DNA of 64,000 bases from CAITJF01 sp032654645 (GTDB taxonomy: Bacteria; Pseudomonadota; Gammaproteobacteria; Burkholderiales; Gallionellaceae): NCBI GenBank assembly GCA_032654645.1, contig JAULAW010000015.1, forward strand, positions 675,156-739,155, given 5' to 3'. The notes below the pieces were generated by a model that saw only the letters and a list, made by a program, of their open reading frames with translations, searched no databases and had not been told where the DNA came from. A program made the position numbers and the translations under genes. Positions within the stretch are counted from its first letter, which is position 1. Each line of letters starts with the position of its first letter. Shown piece by piece: positions 15,747-26,778 of this stretch.

Positions 15747-16676
15747 CAGAGTGTCGGGATATTACAGCGTTCGAAATATTTTCGTTGCTCAAGGCCTCAA
15801 TGCTTTTTTACTATCATGCGCAGATTGTGGTCGATCAGCAGCACATGCCCCGACCCATGGCTAAGTTTACGCAACGCGATGCCGCAATAGGCAGCACCCA
15901 TCATAACCAGCGTCTTGGCGAATGCTGTCTGCCAGCTTATAACCAGACACTTTGTTGCCGCCTTTCGGGTGCATGGCCAAGAGTTATGCGGCTGGCAACC
16001 TGGCGGAATGGCTAGTTGTTTCATCAGTGGAATAGCCGGCTTTGCTGAAGTGCGCATAACGGTTATTGCCAGTTGGCTGGCCACCCCGTATGATGAAACC
16101 TTAGTGGAGATGCTTGCTCGCAGTTTAAAGTTTGAGGCGCCAGGTGAGGTGCCAGGCAAAGGCAAATGAGCAAGCGCGCCAAGATCTTCTTGTTCGTCGT
16201 GAAATTTTCCCGGCGATGTTTTTTTGCCCGAAATCTGTGTTGCTTTACACTATCCGGATTACCAGTTCGGACGTTGCACACATCGGAGGTCTTTTGTCTT
16301 GAGTGCTAAAGAAAGCTGTTACATAGTCTTAAAGAAGATGCCGTAGAGCCAGGGTGCGTTCCACGCACCAACAAGAAAAAATTGCGTATAATTTTGGTTT
16401 GACTGTTTTAGGGAAGCGCAGATTTATTCGGTTTTGTCGTTCCCGCGAAGGCGGGAACCCAGTCAAATAAAGGCACTGGATCCCCGCCTACGCGGGGATG
16501 ATGAATTGATCCGTGTTTCCTTAGAGAATTCTGGCAGCTTCGCTAGGAAGCCAAGCCTAGCGAACCCCCACTTTTTAAACGTGCCGAGGTTGCCGGTAAT
16601 CTGATTGAGCCTTATGCGATCGACTTCAAACCATTGGATGACACCTAATTTTTAATGTACTAAATTTGGAGAGCCT
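15747..16676. other. 930-bp region without a recognisable gene
   Basis: Open frames exist on both strands (for example minus 15797-16165 and plus 15915-16169), but none has a convincing start, family motif or codon pattern. A pair of dRS3-like repeats lies at 16437-16503. Just before acn the plus strand reads EVAGNLIEPYAIDFKPLDDT and a stop (about 16590-16649), which could be the end of a lost gene; it has no start. Confidence 0.5.
16437..16503. repeat. Inverted pair of dRS3-like repeats
   Basis: TTCCCGCGAAGGCGGGAA and ATCCCCGCCTACGCGGGGAT, in opposite orientation about 20 bp apart, upstream of acn. Same family as 25853-25921, 48545-48616, 57100-57164 and 57866-57950. Confidence 0.85.
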
Positions 16677-18620
16677 ATGAAAGCACTTAACGTTGCACAG
16701 AAAATCCTCATGGCCAACGCGGCAGGAGGTTTGACCCAGCTTCCAGCAGAGGGGCAGCCGCTGGAAATCCAGTTCACACACACCCTGTATCAGGACGCCA
16801 CCGGCACGGCTGCCGCGCTCGCCTTCGAAAAAATGGGCGTGGATCGGGTGAAGACCACCTCAGTCATCGTGGTGGACCACAAGACCCTGCAAGTCGGCTA
16901 CATCGACGGCGACGACCATCGCTATCTCGAGAGCTTCTCCAAAAAATACGGCTGCTGGTTTTCGCGTGGCGGCAATGGCATCTGCCATAGCGTGTTCCTT
17001 GAAGATTTCGCGGTTCCCGGCAAGTCGGTGATCGGTTCCGATTCCCACACCACCAACGCCGGCGGCATGGGCATGCTGGCTCTGGGGGCGGGCGGCACGG
17101 ACGTGAGCTTTGCCATGGCGGGCACCTCCTACAAGATTGAAATGCCGCAAGTGGTGCAGGTGAATCTCACCGGCGCGCTGCATCCGGGCGTTCTGGCTAA
17201 GGACGTGATCCTGAACGTGCTCAAGGTGATCGGCATCAAGGGCAATAAAGACATCTGTCTGGAATATACTGGGCCGGGCCTGAAGAGCCTGAATGTCTCC
17301 GACCGCGCCACCATTTGCAACATGGGAACCGAGGGCGGCGTCGCCTTTTCGATTTTCCCGTCTGATGAGATCACCAAGACCTATCTAGAAGGAAGAAAGC
17401 GCGCGGGCGACTTCAAGCCTTTGGCCGCCGATGTGGGCGCAACTTATTCCCGCACGGTCGAGATTGATCTCTCGTCGCTGGAGCCAACCATTGCGCTGTA
17501 TCCGCGCCTGAAATCCATGGAGCCCGTGTCCAAACATGCCGGGATACCCATCGATACCGTGTTCATCGGCAGTTGCACCAATTCCAACTACGAAAATCTG
17601 GCCCGCGTTGGCGAAATTTTGCGCGGCAAGAAAGTCAAAGTTGATACCGCTATTGCGCCCGGCTCGCAAGCTATTGCGCGCCAACTGGCAGCAGCCGGTT
17701 ATCTGGAAATCTTCTACGCCGCCGGTGTGCGCGTCATGGAAAACGCCTGTAGCGCCTGTATCGGCCAAGGTTTCAGCCCGCCCAGCAATGGCGTGATGCT
17801 GTCCACTGCCAACCGCAACTTTGCAGGCCGTTCGGGAACCGAGAGTGCTGCCGTGCATCTGGTCAGCCCGGTTACTGCCGCAGCCAGCGCCGTGATGGGC
17901 TGTATAACAGACCCCCGCGATCTGTTCAAAGGCGATCTAGCCTTCAAGCAAGTTCCGCCGGTGGTTGACATGGGCGCGTATCAGGCGCCGTTGCCGCCTG
18001 CGGAGGCTGCCAAGGTAGTGATGCGCTACGGCCCCGATATTGCGCCGCTGCCGACGCTGGATCCATTGCCGGCGAAGCTGGCAGGCGAAGTCATGCTCAA
18101 GCTTGGCGACGAAGTTACCACCGACCTGATTCAGCCAGCGGGCAAATATCTGTCCCTGCGTTCCAACGCGGACGAGTACGCCAAGCAGGCCACCTTCATT
18201 CAGGCCGACAAGACATTCAGCGCAAGGGCTGCGGCAGTACGCGATGCGGGCGGCCATGGCTTCCTCGTGGCGGGCGATGGTTACGGCATGGGCAGCTCCC
18301 GCGAGCACGCAGGACTGTGCCCGCGCATCCTGGGAATACGCGCCATCGTGGCCAAAGGTTTCGAGCGCATCCATCTGGCCAACCTCGCCAACTTCGGCAT
18401 CCTGGGGTTGACCTTTGAAAACCCGGCTGATCTTGACCGTATCCAACAGGGCGCCAAAGTGTCTCTCGATACTTCCGGACTGGAAAGCGGCCAGCTTAAG
18501 TTGGTGGTGAGCGGTGTCGGCGAGATTCCTCTCAAGCTCGCACAAGGGAAGGAAGATATTCCCATGATCCGTGCAGGTGGAGCGCTTTCGTTGTTCGCCA
18601 GCCAGATGAAGGCTGCTTGA
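16677..18620 (+). CDS. acn: Aconitate hydratase (LeuC-like, single-chain)
   Basis: A 647-aa [4Fe-4S] enzyme that isomerises citrate to isocitrate in the TCA cycle. Cluster ligands are Cys300 in GSCTNSN and Cys358/Cys361 in NACSACIGQG. SDSHTTNAGGMG (~121-132) and GYGMGSSREHAG in the C-terminal swivel domain complete the active site. The length matches the mitochondrial/Aquifex-type aconitases rather than AcnA or AcnB. GGAGAGCC precedes the ATG. The icd gene follows after a 153-bp gap filled by a repeat. Confidence 0.95.
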   Translation: MKALNVAQKILMANAAGGLTQLPAEGQPLEIQFTHTLYQDATGTAAALAFEKMGVDRVKTTSVIVVDHKTLQVGYIDGDDHRYLESFSKKYGCWFSRGGNGICHSVFLEDFAVPGKSVIGSDSHTTNAGGMGMLALGAGGTDVSFAMAGTSYKIEMPQVVQVNLTGALHPGVLAKDVILNVLKVIGIKGNKDICLEYTGPGLKSLNVSDRATICNMGTEGGVAFSIFPSDEITKTYLEGRKRAGDFKPLAADVGATYSRTVEIDLSSLEPTIALYPRLKSMEPVSKHAGIPIDTVFIGSCTNSNYENLARVGEILRGKKVKVDTAIAPGSQAIARQLAAAGYLEIFYAAGVRVMENACSACIGQGFSPPSNGVMLSTANRNFAGRSGTESAAVHLVSPVTAAASAVMGCITDPRDLFKGDLAFKQVPPVVDMGAYQAPLPPAEAAKVVMRYGPDIAPLPTLDPLPAKLAGEVMLKLGDEVTTDLIQPAGKYLSLRSNADEYAKQATFIQADKTFSARAAAVRDAGGHGFLVAGDGYGMGSSREHAGLCPRILGIRAIVAKGFERIHLANLANFGILGLTFENPADLDRIQQGAKVSLDTSGLESGQLKLVVSGVGEIPLKLAQGKEDIPMIRAGGALSLFASQMKAA

Positions 18621-18634
18621 ACTGAACATATTCT

Positions 18635-18725
18635 ACCCCCCTCCCTAAACCCTCTCCCTGCAAGGGGGAAGGAATCCTAATCCCCGCACCATTGCAGGGG
18701 AAAGGCCAGGGTGGGGGTTGGCTCT
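18635..18725. repeat. C/G-rich intergenic repeat
   Basis: CCCCCCTCCCTAAACCCTCT followed by CCCTGCAAGGGG and the inverse GCAGGGGAAAGGCCAGGGTG form an imperfect inverted repeat between acn and icd. This 'ccctctcccgcaagggg' type of sequence is common between proteobacterial genes; a related one is at 46800-46925. Confidence 0.6.
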
Positions 18726-18773
18726 ATTAAGCAATTAGATAACCTTGCAATAATTTGAATAGGAAGAAACCAC

Positions 18774-20999
<2,226 letters not shown>

Positions 21000-21023
21000 A
21001 AATAACAGGTTTTATTCCCGACA

Positions 21024-21101
21024 CCCCGGCGTTTAACCAGCGACTTGGTTGTCGTTTTTTGACAACTTAGTCGAATGGCTGGTAGTTACACCAAGCCGGG
21101 G
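21024..21101 (+). terminator. Large branched hairpin after icd
   Basis: CCCCGGC (21024) pairs with GCCGGGG (21095-21101). Inside, AACCAGC pairs with GCTGGT, GACT with AGTC, and GTTGTC with GACAAC around a T6 loop. No T run follows, so it is either a 3'-end-protecting structure or a weak terminator for icd. Confidence 0.5.
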
Positions 21102-21268
21102 TTAGTGAAGATACACCCATAGATTATGGCAGGCGGGGAGTGCTTTCGTTGTTTGTTCCAGCCCACAAAAACGGGGCATGCTCATGTTTCTGCAGGCTGC
21201 AAATTTTCTATGCATGACCGGTAAATACTGTCAAAATGCCCCATTCAATTACAGTGCGGGAGCACACC

Positions 21269-22252
21269 ATGAAAGCACCTGTTCGCATCACCGTCACTGG
21301 AGCCGCCGGCCAAATTGGCTATGCCACTCTGTTCCGCATCGCGAATGGCGACATGCTGGGGCATGATCAACCCATTGTTCTGCAATTGTTGGATTTGCCA
21401 CAGGCGCAGACAATGTTGCGCGGCGTAATGATGGAACTGGAAGATTGCGCCTTCCCGCTGCTGCAACAGATCATCATCACCGATGATCCGAAAGCAGCTT
21501 TCAAAGACACCGAGGTCGCCCTGCTAATCGGCGCACGGCCGCGCAGCAAGGGTATGGAGCGCAAGGACTTGATCGAAGCCAATGGCGCAATTTTCTCTGT
21601 ACAAGGCAATCTGCTTAACGAATATGCGGCAAGGCACGTCAAGGTGCTGGTAGTGGGCAACCCGGCCAATACCAACGCGCTGATCACGATGAAGAACGCC
21701 CCAGACCTCGACCCGCGTAACTTCAGTTCGATGATGCGTCTTGATCACAACCGCGCCATCTCGCAAGTCGCGCAAAAGTTGTTTCAACCGATCCACGATA
21801 TTAAGAAAATGATCGTTTGGGGCAATCACTCCGGCACACAATATCCCGATCTCGATCAAGCCGAGATTCGCGGCAGCCTGGTACGCGACCTCCTTCCGGA
21901 TCAAGACTGGGTAGAACGCGAGTTCATCCCCACTGTGCAAAAACGCGGTGCCGCGGTCATCGAGGCACGCGGTTTATCCAGTGCCGCGAGTGCCGCGAAT
22001 GCGGCAATCTCGCACATCCACGATTGGGTGCTTGGCGCACATCACAACAATTGGGTAAGTATGGGTGTGCCGTCAGATGGCAGTTATGGGATTCCTGAGG
22101 GCGTGCTTTACGGTTTTCCGGTGAGGTGCAAGCAAGGCCAATATCACATCGTGCAGGATCTGCCGATCAGTGAACTGGGGCGCAAGCACATGGAAGATAG
22201 CTATCGCGAGCTGGCTGATGAACGAGATCATGTGAGGCATCTGCTGGGGTAA
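21269..22252 (+). CDS. mdh: Malate dehydrogenase (NAD, lactate/malate family)
   Basis: A 327-aa enzyme that oxidises malate to oxaloacetate. VTGAAGQIGYATLFRIANG (~9-27) is the NAD-binding loop, GARPRSKGMERKD (~88-100) holds the substrate Arg residues, NPANTNALI (131-139) follows, and WGNHSGTQYPD holds the catalytic His187 with Asp159 in RLDHNRA. GGGAG lies 8 nt before the ATG at 21269; an upstream ATG at 21236 would add 11 poor residues. A strong terminator follows. Confidence 0.97.
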   Translation: MKAPVRITVTGAAGQIGYATLFRIANGDMLGHDQPIVLQLLDLPQAQTMLRGVMMELEDCAFPLLQQIIITDDPKAAFKDTEVALLIGARPRSKGMERKDLIEANGAIFSVQGNLLNEYAARHVKVLVVGNPANTNALITMKNAPDLDPRNFSSMMRLDHNRAISQVAQKLFQPIHDIKKMIVWGNHSGTQYPDLDQAEIRGSLVRDLLPDQDWVEREFIPTVQKRGAAVIEARGLSSAASAANAAISHIHDWVLGAHHNNWVSMGVPSDGSYGIPEGVLYGFPVRCKQGQYHIVQDLPISELGRKHMEDSYRELADERDHVRHLLG

Positions 22253-22317
22253 AGTGCGCACTTCCATTTCTTCCGCTGAGCGGCTTCGAACAAGCGGGGC
22301 GGTCATGAGCAGCCTAG

Positions 22318-22345
22318 AGCCGGACTTCAGTCCGGCTTACTTTTT
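22318..22345 (+). terminator. Rho-independent terminator of mdh
   Basis: AGCCGGAC-TTCA-GTCCGGCT gives an 8-bp GC-rich perfect stem followed by TACTTTTT. Confidence 0.85.
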
Positions 22346-22571
22346 CCCACTAAACCGTTCGGCCTGACCCTTCGGCTACGCTCAGGACTAAAGGCTTTGT
22401 CGAAGGCCAGCAATGGTGCAGGACTAGCGGTTCGACATGCTCTGATGGAACAACTCAGTATTGACTAAGCGCGATAAACCCGTGCTAAGTCACTACTTAA
22501 CCGCGAACGGAACGAGTTTGCTGGAACGCACTACTAGTTACGGCATACTACCCGCTTGCGCGGGTATTAAG
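22346..22571. other. Intergenic remainder between mdh terminator and pntB
   Basis: It holds the motif CTTCGGCTACGCTCAGGAC and TCGAAGGCC, then CGGTTCGACATGCTC, a dispersed non-coding sequence often seen in proteobacterial spacers. No gene is evident. Confidence 0.5.
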
Positions 22572-23993
22572 CTACGTCTTTAACGCAACGAGCACTTCAT
22601 CTAGCATCTTCTTGGCATCGCCGAACAACATGCGGTTGTTCTCCTTGTAGAAGAGCGGATTGTCGACACCCGCGTAGCCGGAAGCCATGCTGCGCTTCAT
22701 CACGATGGAAGTCTTGGCTTTCCAGACTTCCAGCACCGGCATTCCGGCGATCGGGCTACCCGGATCATCCTGCGCAGCCGGGTTCACAATGTCGTTGGCG
22801 CCGATGACCATGGTGACATCGGTATCGGGGAAATCCGCGTTGAGCTCGTCCATCTCGAACACGATGTCGTAGGGCACCTTGGCCTCGGCCAGCAGCACGT
22901 TCATGTGGCCGGGCATGCGACCGGCGACCGGGTGGATGCCGAAGCGCACGTTGATACCCTTTTCGCGCAGAAACTTGGTGATCTCGCAGACCGTGTGCTG
23001 GGCCTGCGCCACCGCCATGCCGTACCCCGGCACGATGATCACGTTTTTGGCTTCGCGCAGCAATTCTGCGGTCTCGGCAGCGCTGACCGCCACTACCTCG
23101 CCGACCGGTTGCGCATCACCGCTGGGCGCGGCGGCTGGCGTGCCGCCGCCGGTGCCGAAGCCGCCCGCAATCACACTGATGAAATTGCGGTTCATCGCCC
23201 GGCACATGATGTAGGAAAGAATTGCGCCGGAGGAACCCACCAGCGCGCCGGTGACGATCAGCAGGTCATTCGACAACATGAAGCCGGTCGCCGCCGCCGC
23301 CCAGCCGGAGTAGCTGTTCAGCATCGACACCACCACCGGCATGTCGGCGCCGCCGATGGCCATCACCATATGGATGCCGAATAACAGCGCGATCACCGTC
23401 ATCACGATCAGAGGCACCATGCCTGCGCTCACCGATGCGGTATGCAGGAACTGCCACCCTGAGAAAATGACGATCAGCAGACCCAGCAGATTCATCCAGT
23501 GACGTGCGGGCAGGAGCAGGGGTTTACCGCCGATCTTGCCAGACAGTTTGCCGAAGGCAATGATGGAGCCGGAAAAAGTAATCGCGCCGATCAGGATGCC
23601 GATATAGATTTCCATCTCGTGGATGGCTTTTTCCGCATGTGTCAGGTTGCTCGCCGCCGCAGGATCAATGTAATTCGCAAATCCGACCAGCATTGCCGCG
23701 AGACCGACCAAGCTGTGCATCAGAGCGACCAGTTCGGGCATCTGCGTCATCTTCACCACGCGCGCGGCGTAGAGTCCAACGCTGCCACCGACCACCATGG
23801 CCCCGATAAGCCAAGGAATGCCGGCCAATGTGACGCGCGGCCCGAAAATGGTCGCCAACACGGCGATGGCCATGCCGATCATGCCGTAGAGATTGCCGCG
23901 CCGTGAGGATTCCGGATTGGAGAGACCACCGAGGCTCAGGATAAAAAGTATCGTCGCGCCGATATAGGAAACGGTTGCCAAGCTTTCAGACAT
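22572..23993 (-). CDS. pntB: NAD(P) transhydrogenase subunit beta
   Basis: A 473-aa inner-membrane subunit of the proton-translocating transhydrogenase that makes NADPH from NADH using the proton gradient. About nine hydrophobic segments occupy residues 1-265. The NADP-binding domain III starts near 290 with IIVPGYGMAVAQAQHTV, and GANDIVNPAAQDDPGSPIAG (~400-420) is the NADP signature. It is 32 bp downstream of pntA in the same transcript. Together with the NADP-IDH next door it points to a need for NADPH supply. Confidence 0.97.
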   Translation of the reverse strand: MSESLATVSYIGATILFILSLGGLSNPESSRRGNLYGMIGMAIAVLATIFGPRVTLAGIPWLIGAMVVGGSVGLYAARVVKMTQMPELVALMHSLVGLAAMLVGFANYIDPAAASNLTHAEKAIHEMEIYIGILIGAITFSGSIIAFGKLSGKIGGKPLLLPARHWMNLLGLLIVIFSGWQFLHTASVSAGMVPLIVMTVIALLFGIHMVMAIGGADMPVVVSMLNSYSGWAAAATGFMLSNDLLIVTGALVGSSGAILSYIMCRAMNRNFISVIAGGFGTGGGTPAAAPSGDAQPVGEVVAVSAAETAELLREAKNVIIVPGYGMAVAQAQHTVCEITKFLREKGINVRFGIHPVAGRMPGHMNVLLAEAKVPYDIVFEMDELNADFPDTDVTMVIGANDIVNPAAQDDPGSPIAGMPVLEVWKAKTSIVMKRSMASGYAGVDNPLFYKENNRMLFGDAKKMLDEVLVALKT

Positions 23994-24025
23994 GATTGAT
24001 TACCTTGTATTGTTTTTTTACGGCC

Positions 24026-25618
24026 TTATTTGCGGAACATCGCCAGCATGCGCTGGGTGACGGCGAAACCGCCGAACATATTGACTGCGGTGAGCGCGAT
24101 ACCTGCCACTGCCAGCCAGCGTATCCAGTCATCCGGTCGCGGGACTCCCTCTCCCGTGAGCGGCGGCGCGATCTGCACCAGCGCGCCGATGGCGATGATG
24201 CTGCTGATCGCATTGGTGACGCTCATCAGCGGCGTGTGCAGGGCGGGGGTGACATTCCACACTACCATATAGCCGACGAAACAGGCGAGCACGAACACGG
24301 TGAAGTGTCCGAGAAATGCGGTGGGCGCGCTGGCTCCGATGAACCAGAACAACAGTGCCGCGATACCGAACATGACTGCTGTCTTGCCGCCCGAGGCCGG
24401 AGCACCGCCACCGCCATGACCGTGGCCTTTGGCGGGGGGTGCAGCCGCTTTTGCAGCAGCCGGTTTGGCTGGCGCTGCGGGAAGTTTCGGCGCGGGTGGC
24501 GGCCAGGTAATGTTGCCTTCCTTGATGACCGTCAGGCCGCGGATGGCATCGTCTTCCATATTGACGTTGATGATGCCGTCCTTGGTCTTGCACAACTCTT
24601 CGGTCAGGCGGAACAGATTGGTTCCATATAGCGTGGAAGACTGCTTGGCCAAACGACTATTCAGGTCGGTGTACCCGACGATGGTCACGCCGTGCTTCAC
24701 CACCGCCTGGCCGGGCTCGGTCAGCTCGCAGTTGCCGCCCCGCTCGGCTGCCATGTCGACGATGACGCTGCCCGGCTTCATGCTCTGCACCATCTCGGCG
24801 GTGATCAGTCTGGGCGCGGGTTTGCCCGGGATCAGCGCGGTCGTGATGATGATGTCCACTTCCCTGGCCTGCTTGGCGTACATCTCGCGCTGTGCCTGCT
24901 GGAAGCCCTCACTCATCACCTTGGCGTAGCCACCACCGCCACCCCCTTCTTCCTCATACTCGACTTTCACGAATTCGCCGCCCAACGACTTGACCTGATC
25001 GGCCACTTCGGCACGGGTATCGTTGGCGCGCACGATAGCGCCCAGGCCGGCGGCAGTGCCGATCGCCGCCAGGCCGGCCACACCGGCGCCGGCGATGAAT
25101 ACCTTGGCCGGCGGAACCTTGCCTGCGGCGGTGATCTGGCCGTTGAAGAAGCGGCCGAAGGCGTTGGCGGCCTCGATGACGGCGCGGTAGCCGGCGACGC
25201 CGGCCTGGGAGGTCAGGGCATCCATCTTCTGGGCGCGGGAGAGCTGGCGCGGCAGCGAGTCGATGGCCAGCACGGTGGCCTTTTTCGCCGCCAGTTGCTG
25301 CATCAATTCCGGGTTTTGCGCCGGCCAGATGAAGCCGATCAAGGTGCCGCCCTCGCGCATCAAGCCAACCTCGGCACTCGTCGGGACGCACACCTTGAAT
25401 ATGATGTCGGACGCAGCCCACAGCTTGGACGCCCCGTCGATAATTTCTGCGCCTGCGGCACGGTAAGTGTCGTCGCCGCAATTCGCAGCATCCCCTGCGC
25501 CGGATTCCACGGCAACCTTAAAGCCGAGCTTGATGAGCTTTTCAACGACATCGGGAACGGTGGCAACGCGTTTTTCCCCTGTGGCTATTTCTCGGGGAAT
25601 TCCTATCATCAGAGTCAT
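24026..25618 (-). CDS. pntA: NAD(P) transhydrogenase subunit alpha
   Basis: A 530-aa subunit with the NAD-binding domain I (MIGIPREIATGEKRVATVPD start; GAGVAGLAAIGTAAGLGAIV at ~175-195) fused to the C-terminal membrane part (about four hydrophobic segments, ~420-525). This is the undivided E. coli-like layout, not the PntAA/PntAB split. A Gly/Ala/Lys-rich linker (~375-412, with AKGHGHGGGG) joins the halves. It is first in the pntAB transcript. Confidence 0.97.
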   Translation of the reverse strand: MTLMIGIPREIATGEKRVATVPDVVEKLIKLGFKVAVESGAGDAANCGDDTYRAAGAEIIDGASKLWAASDIIFKVCVPTSAEVGLMREGGTLIGFIWPAQNPELMQQLAAKKATVLAIDSLPRQLSRAQKMDALTSQAGVAGYRAVIEAANAFGRFFNGQITAAGKVPPAKVFIAGAGVAGLAAIGTAAGLGAIVRANDTRAEVADQVKSLGGEFVKVEYEEEGGGGGGYAKVMSEGFQQAQREMYAKQAREVDIIITTALIPGKPAPRLITAEMVQSMKPGSVIVDMAAERGGNCELTEPGQAVVKHGVTIVGYTDLNSRLAKQSSTLYGTNLFRLTEELCKTKDGIINVNMEDDAIRGLTVIKEGNITWPPPAPKLPAAPAKPAAAKAAAPPAKGHGHGGGGAPASGGKTAVMFGIAALLFWFIGASAPTAFLGHFTVFVLACFVGYMVVWNVTPALHTPLMSVTNAISSIIAIGALVQIAPPLTGEGVPRPDDWIRWLAVAGIALTAVNMFGGFAVTQRMLAMFRK

Positions 25619-25966
25619 GGAGTCTTCCGTTTCAATAAAATTGATCTTGCCGCCGCCATCAAAAAGTCATGTCAGAATGAGCGGGAACGTGATGTTACTT
25701 CAAAATTCTTCCGGCTATCAACCTTCTTTTTACCACTCGCTTTTCGCTGCTCAGTGCTGCGACGGAAATATGGTTGCCCCATTTTGATCACATATGGCCC
25801 GAAGAACACCTCAACCTGGGTTATGAACACTTTAATGACACCTCTAAGAATTCGTCATTCCCGCGCAGGCGGGAATCCAGCTTGTTGATTTAACAGGGTT
25901 GACGCCTGCGCGGGAATGACGAAATATGAATTTTAGAGACACCCTTAAGGCCAATCAAAACGGGCG
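25619..25966. other. Spacer between pntA and the ppc remnant
   Basis: 348 bp with no gene. It should contain the pntA promoter (minus strand) near 25640-25700 and carries a dRS3-like inverted pair at 25853-25921. Confidence 0.5.
25853..25921. repeat. Inverted pair of dRS3-like repeats
   Basis: CGTCATTCCCGCGCAGGCGG and its reverse complement enclose ~28 bp. The core ATTCCC-N8-GGGAAT equals the neisserial dRS3 consensus. Confidence 0.9.
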
Positions 25967-26622
25967 CTATCCGCTGTTGCGCAGCCCGGTCGCAATGCCG
26001 TTGATGGTGAGGTGAATCGCGCGCTTCACCAGTTCGTCGTTGTCGCCGGAACGGTGGCGGTGCAGCAGCGCGACTTGCAGGTGGTTGAGCGGATCGATAT
26101 AAGGCGTGCGCGCGGCGAGGCTGCGCGCCAAGTCGGGATTATCTTCCAGCAGGGTTTTCGCGCCGGTGATGGCAAACAGCATATTTACGGTGCTGGCCCA
26201 TTCGCTGTTGATGGCGCCGAAAATTTTTTCGCGCAGGGCAATGTCTTGCACCAGTTCGGCATAACGCGAGGCGATGCCCATGTCGGTCTTGGACAACACC
26301 ATATCCATGTTGGACATCAGGCCGCGGAAGAATGGCCAGTTATCATACATCGCCCGCAGTTGCGCGAGCCCGGCATCGCCTTCGCGTTCGATAAATTGCT
26401 GCACCGCGCTGCCGAAACCAAACCAGCCCGGCAATAATGTGCGGCTCAGGCTCCAGCTGAACACCCAGGGAATGGCGCGCAGATCCTCGATATTGCCGGA
26501 GGGCTTGCGCGAGGAGGGGCGGCTGCCGATGTTGAGTTCGGCGATTTCGCGGATGGGCGTGGCGGCGAAAAAATAGCCGGTGAATCCGGGTGTCTCGTAG
26601 ACCAGATTGCGGTAAGCCGCGT
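25967..26622 (-). pseudogene. ppc: Phosphoenolpyruvate carboxylase, C-terminal fragment
   Basis: About 218 residues remain of a ~900-aa enzyme. AAYRNLVYETPGFTGYF, FFAATPIREIAELNIGSRPS and INGIATGLRNSG at the end are the C-terminal quarter of PEP carboxylase, including the active-site region SRKPSGNIEDLRAIPWVFSW. Homology stops at ~26622, where the upstream residues become unrelated, ~80 bp before an IS1380-type element. The catalytic N-terminal part is not in this window. The enzyme normally refills oxaloacetate for the TCA cycle, so its loss or relocation matters next to acn-icd-mdh. Confidence 0.85.
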
Positions 26623-26778
26623 ATCTGGCGAAGACGCGTCCTTGGCGATGGCCTTTGGTTATGTTGCTTGCCCAAGCGATCACCGCGCTCATTCTAACCT
26701 GGATTTTGCATAAACAGGGCGAATAAGAAAGTAACCATTTGATATAATTCGAGTTATCTAAAAACAAATTCGTAAAAA

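Noticed and set aside
16590..16649. Short gene tail before acn
   Set aside because: About 20 gene-like codons with a stop but no start and no family; mentioned only within the region description.
23996..25888. Long plus-strand frames opposite pntA/pntB
   Set aside because: Antisense shadows of high-GC genes; no motifs and no ribosome sites.
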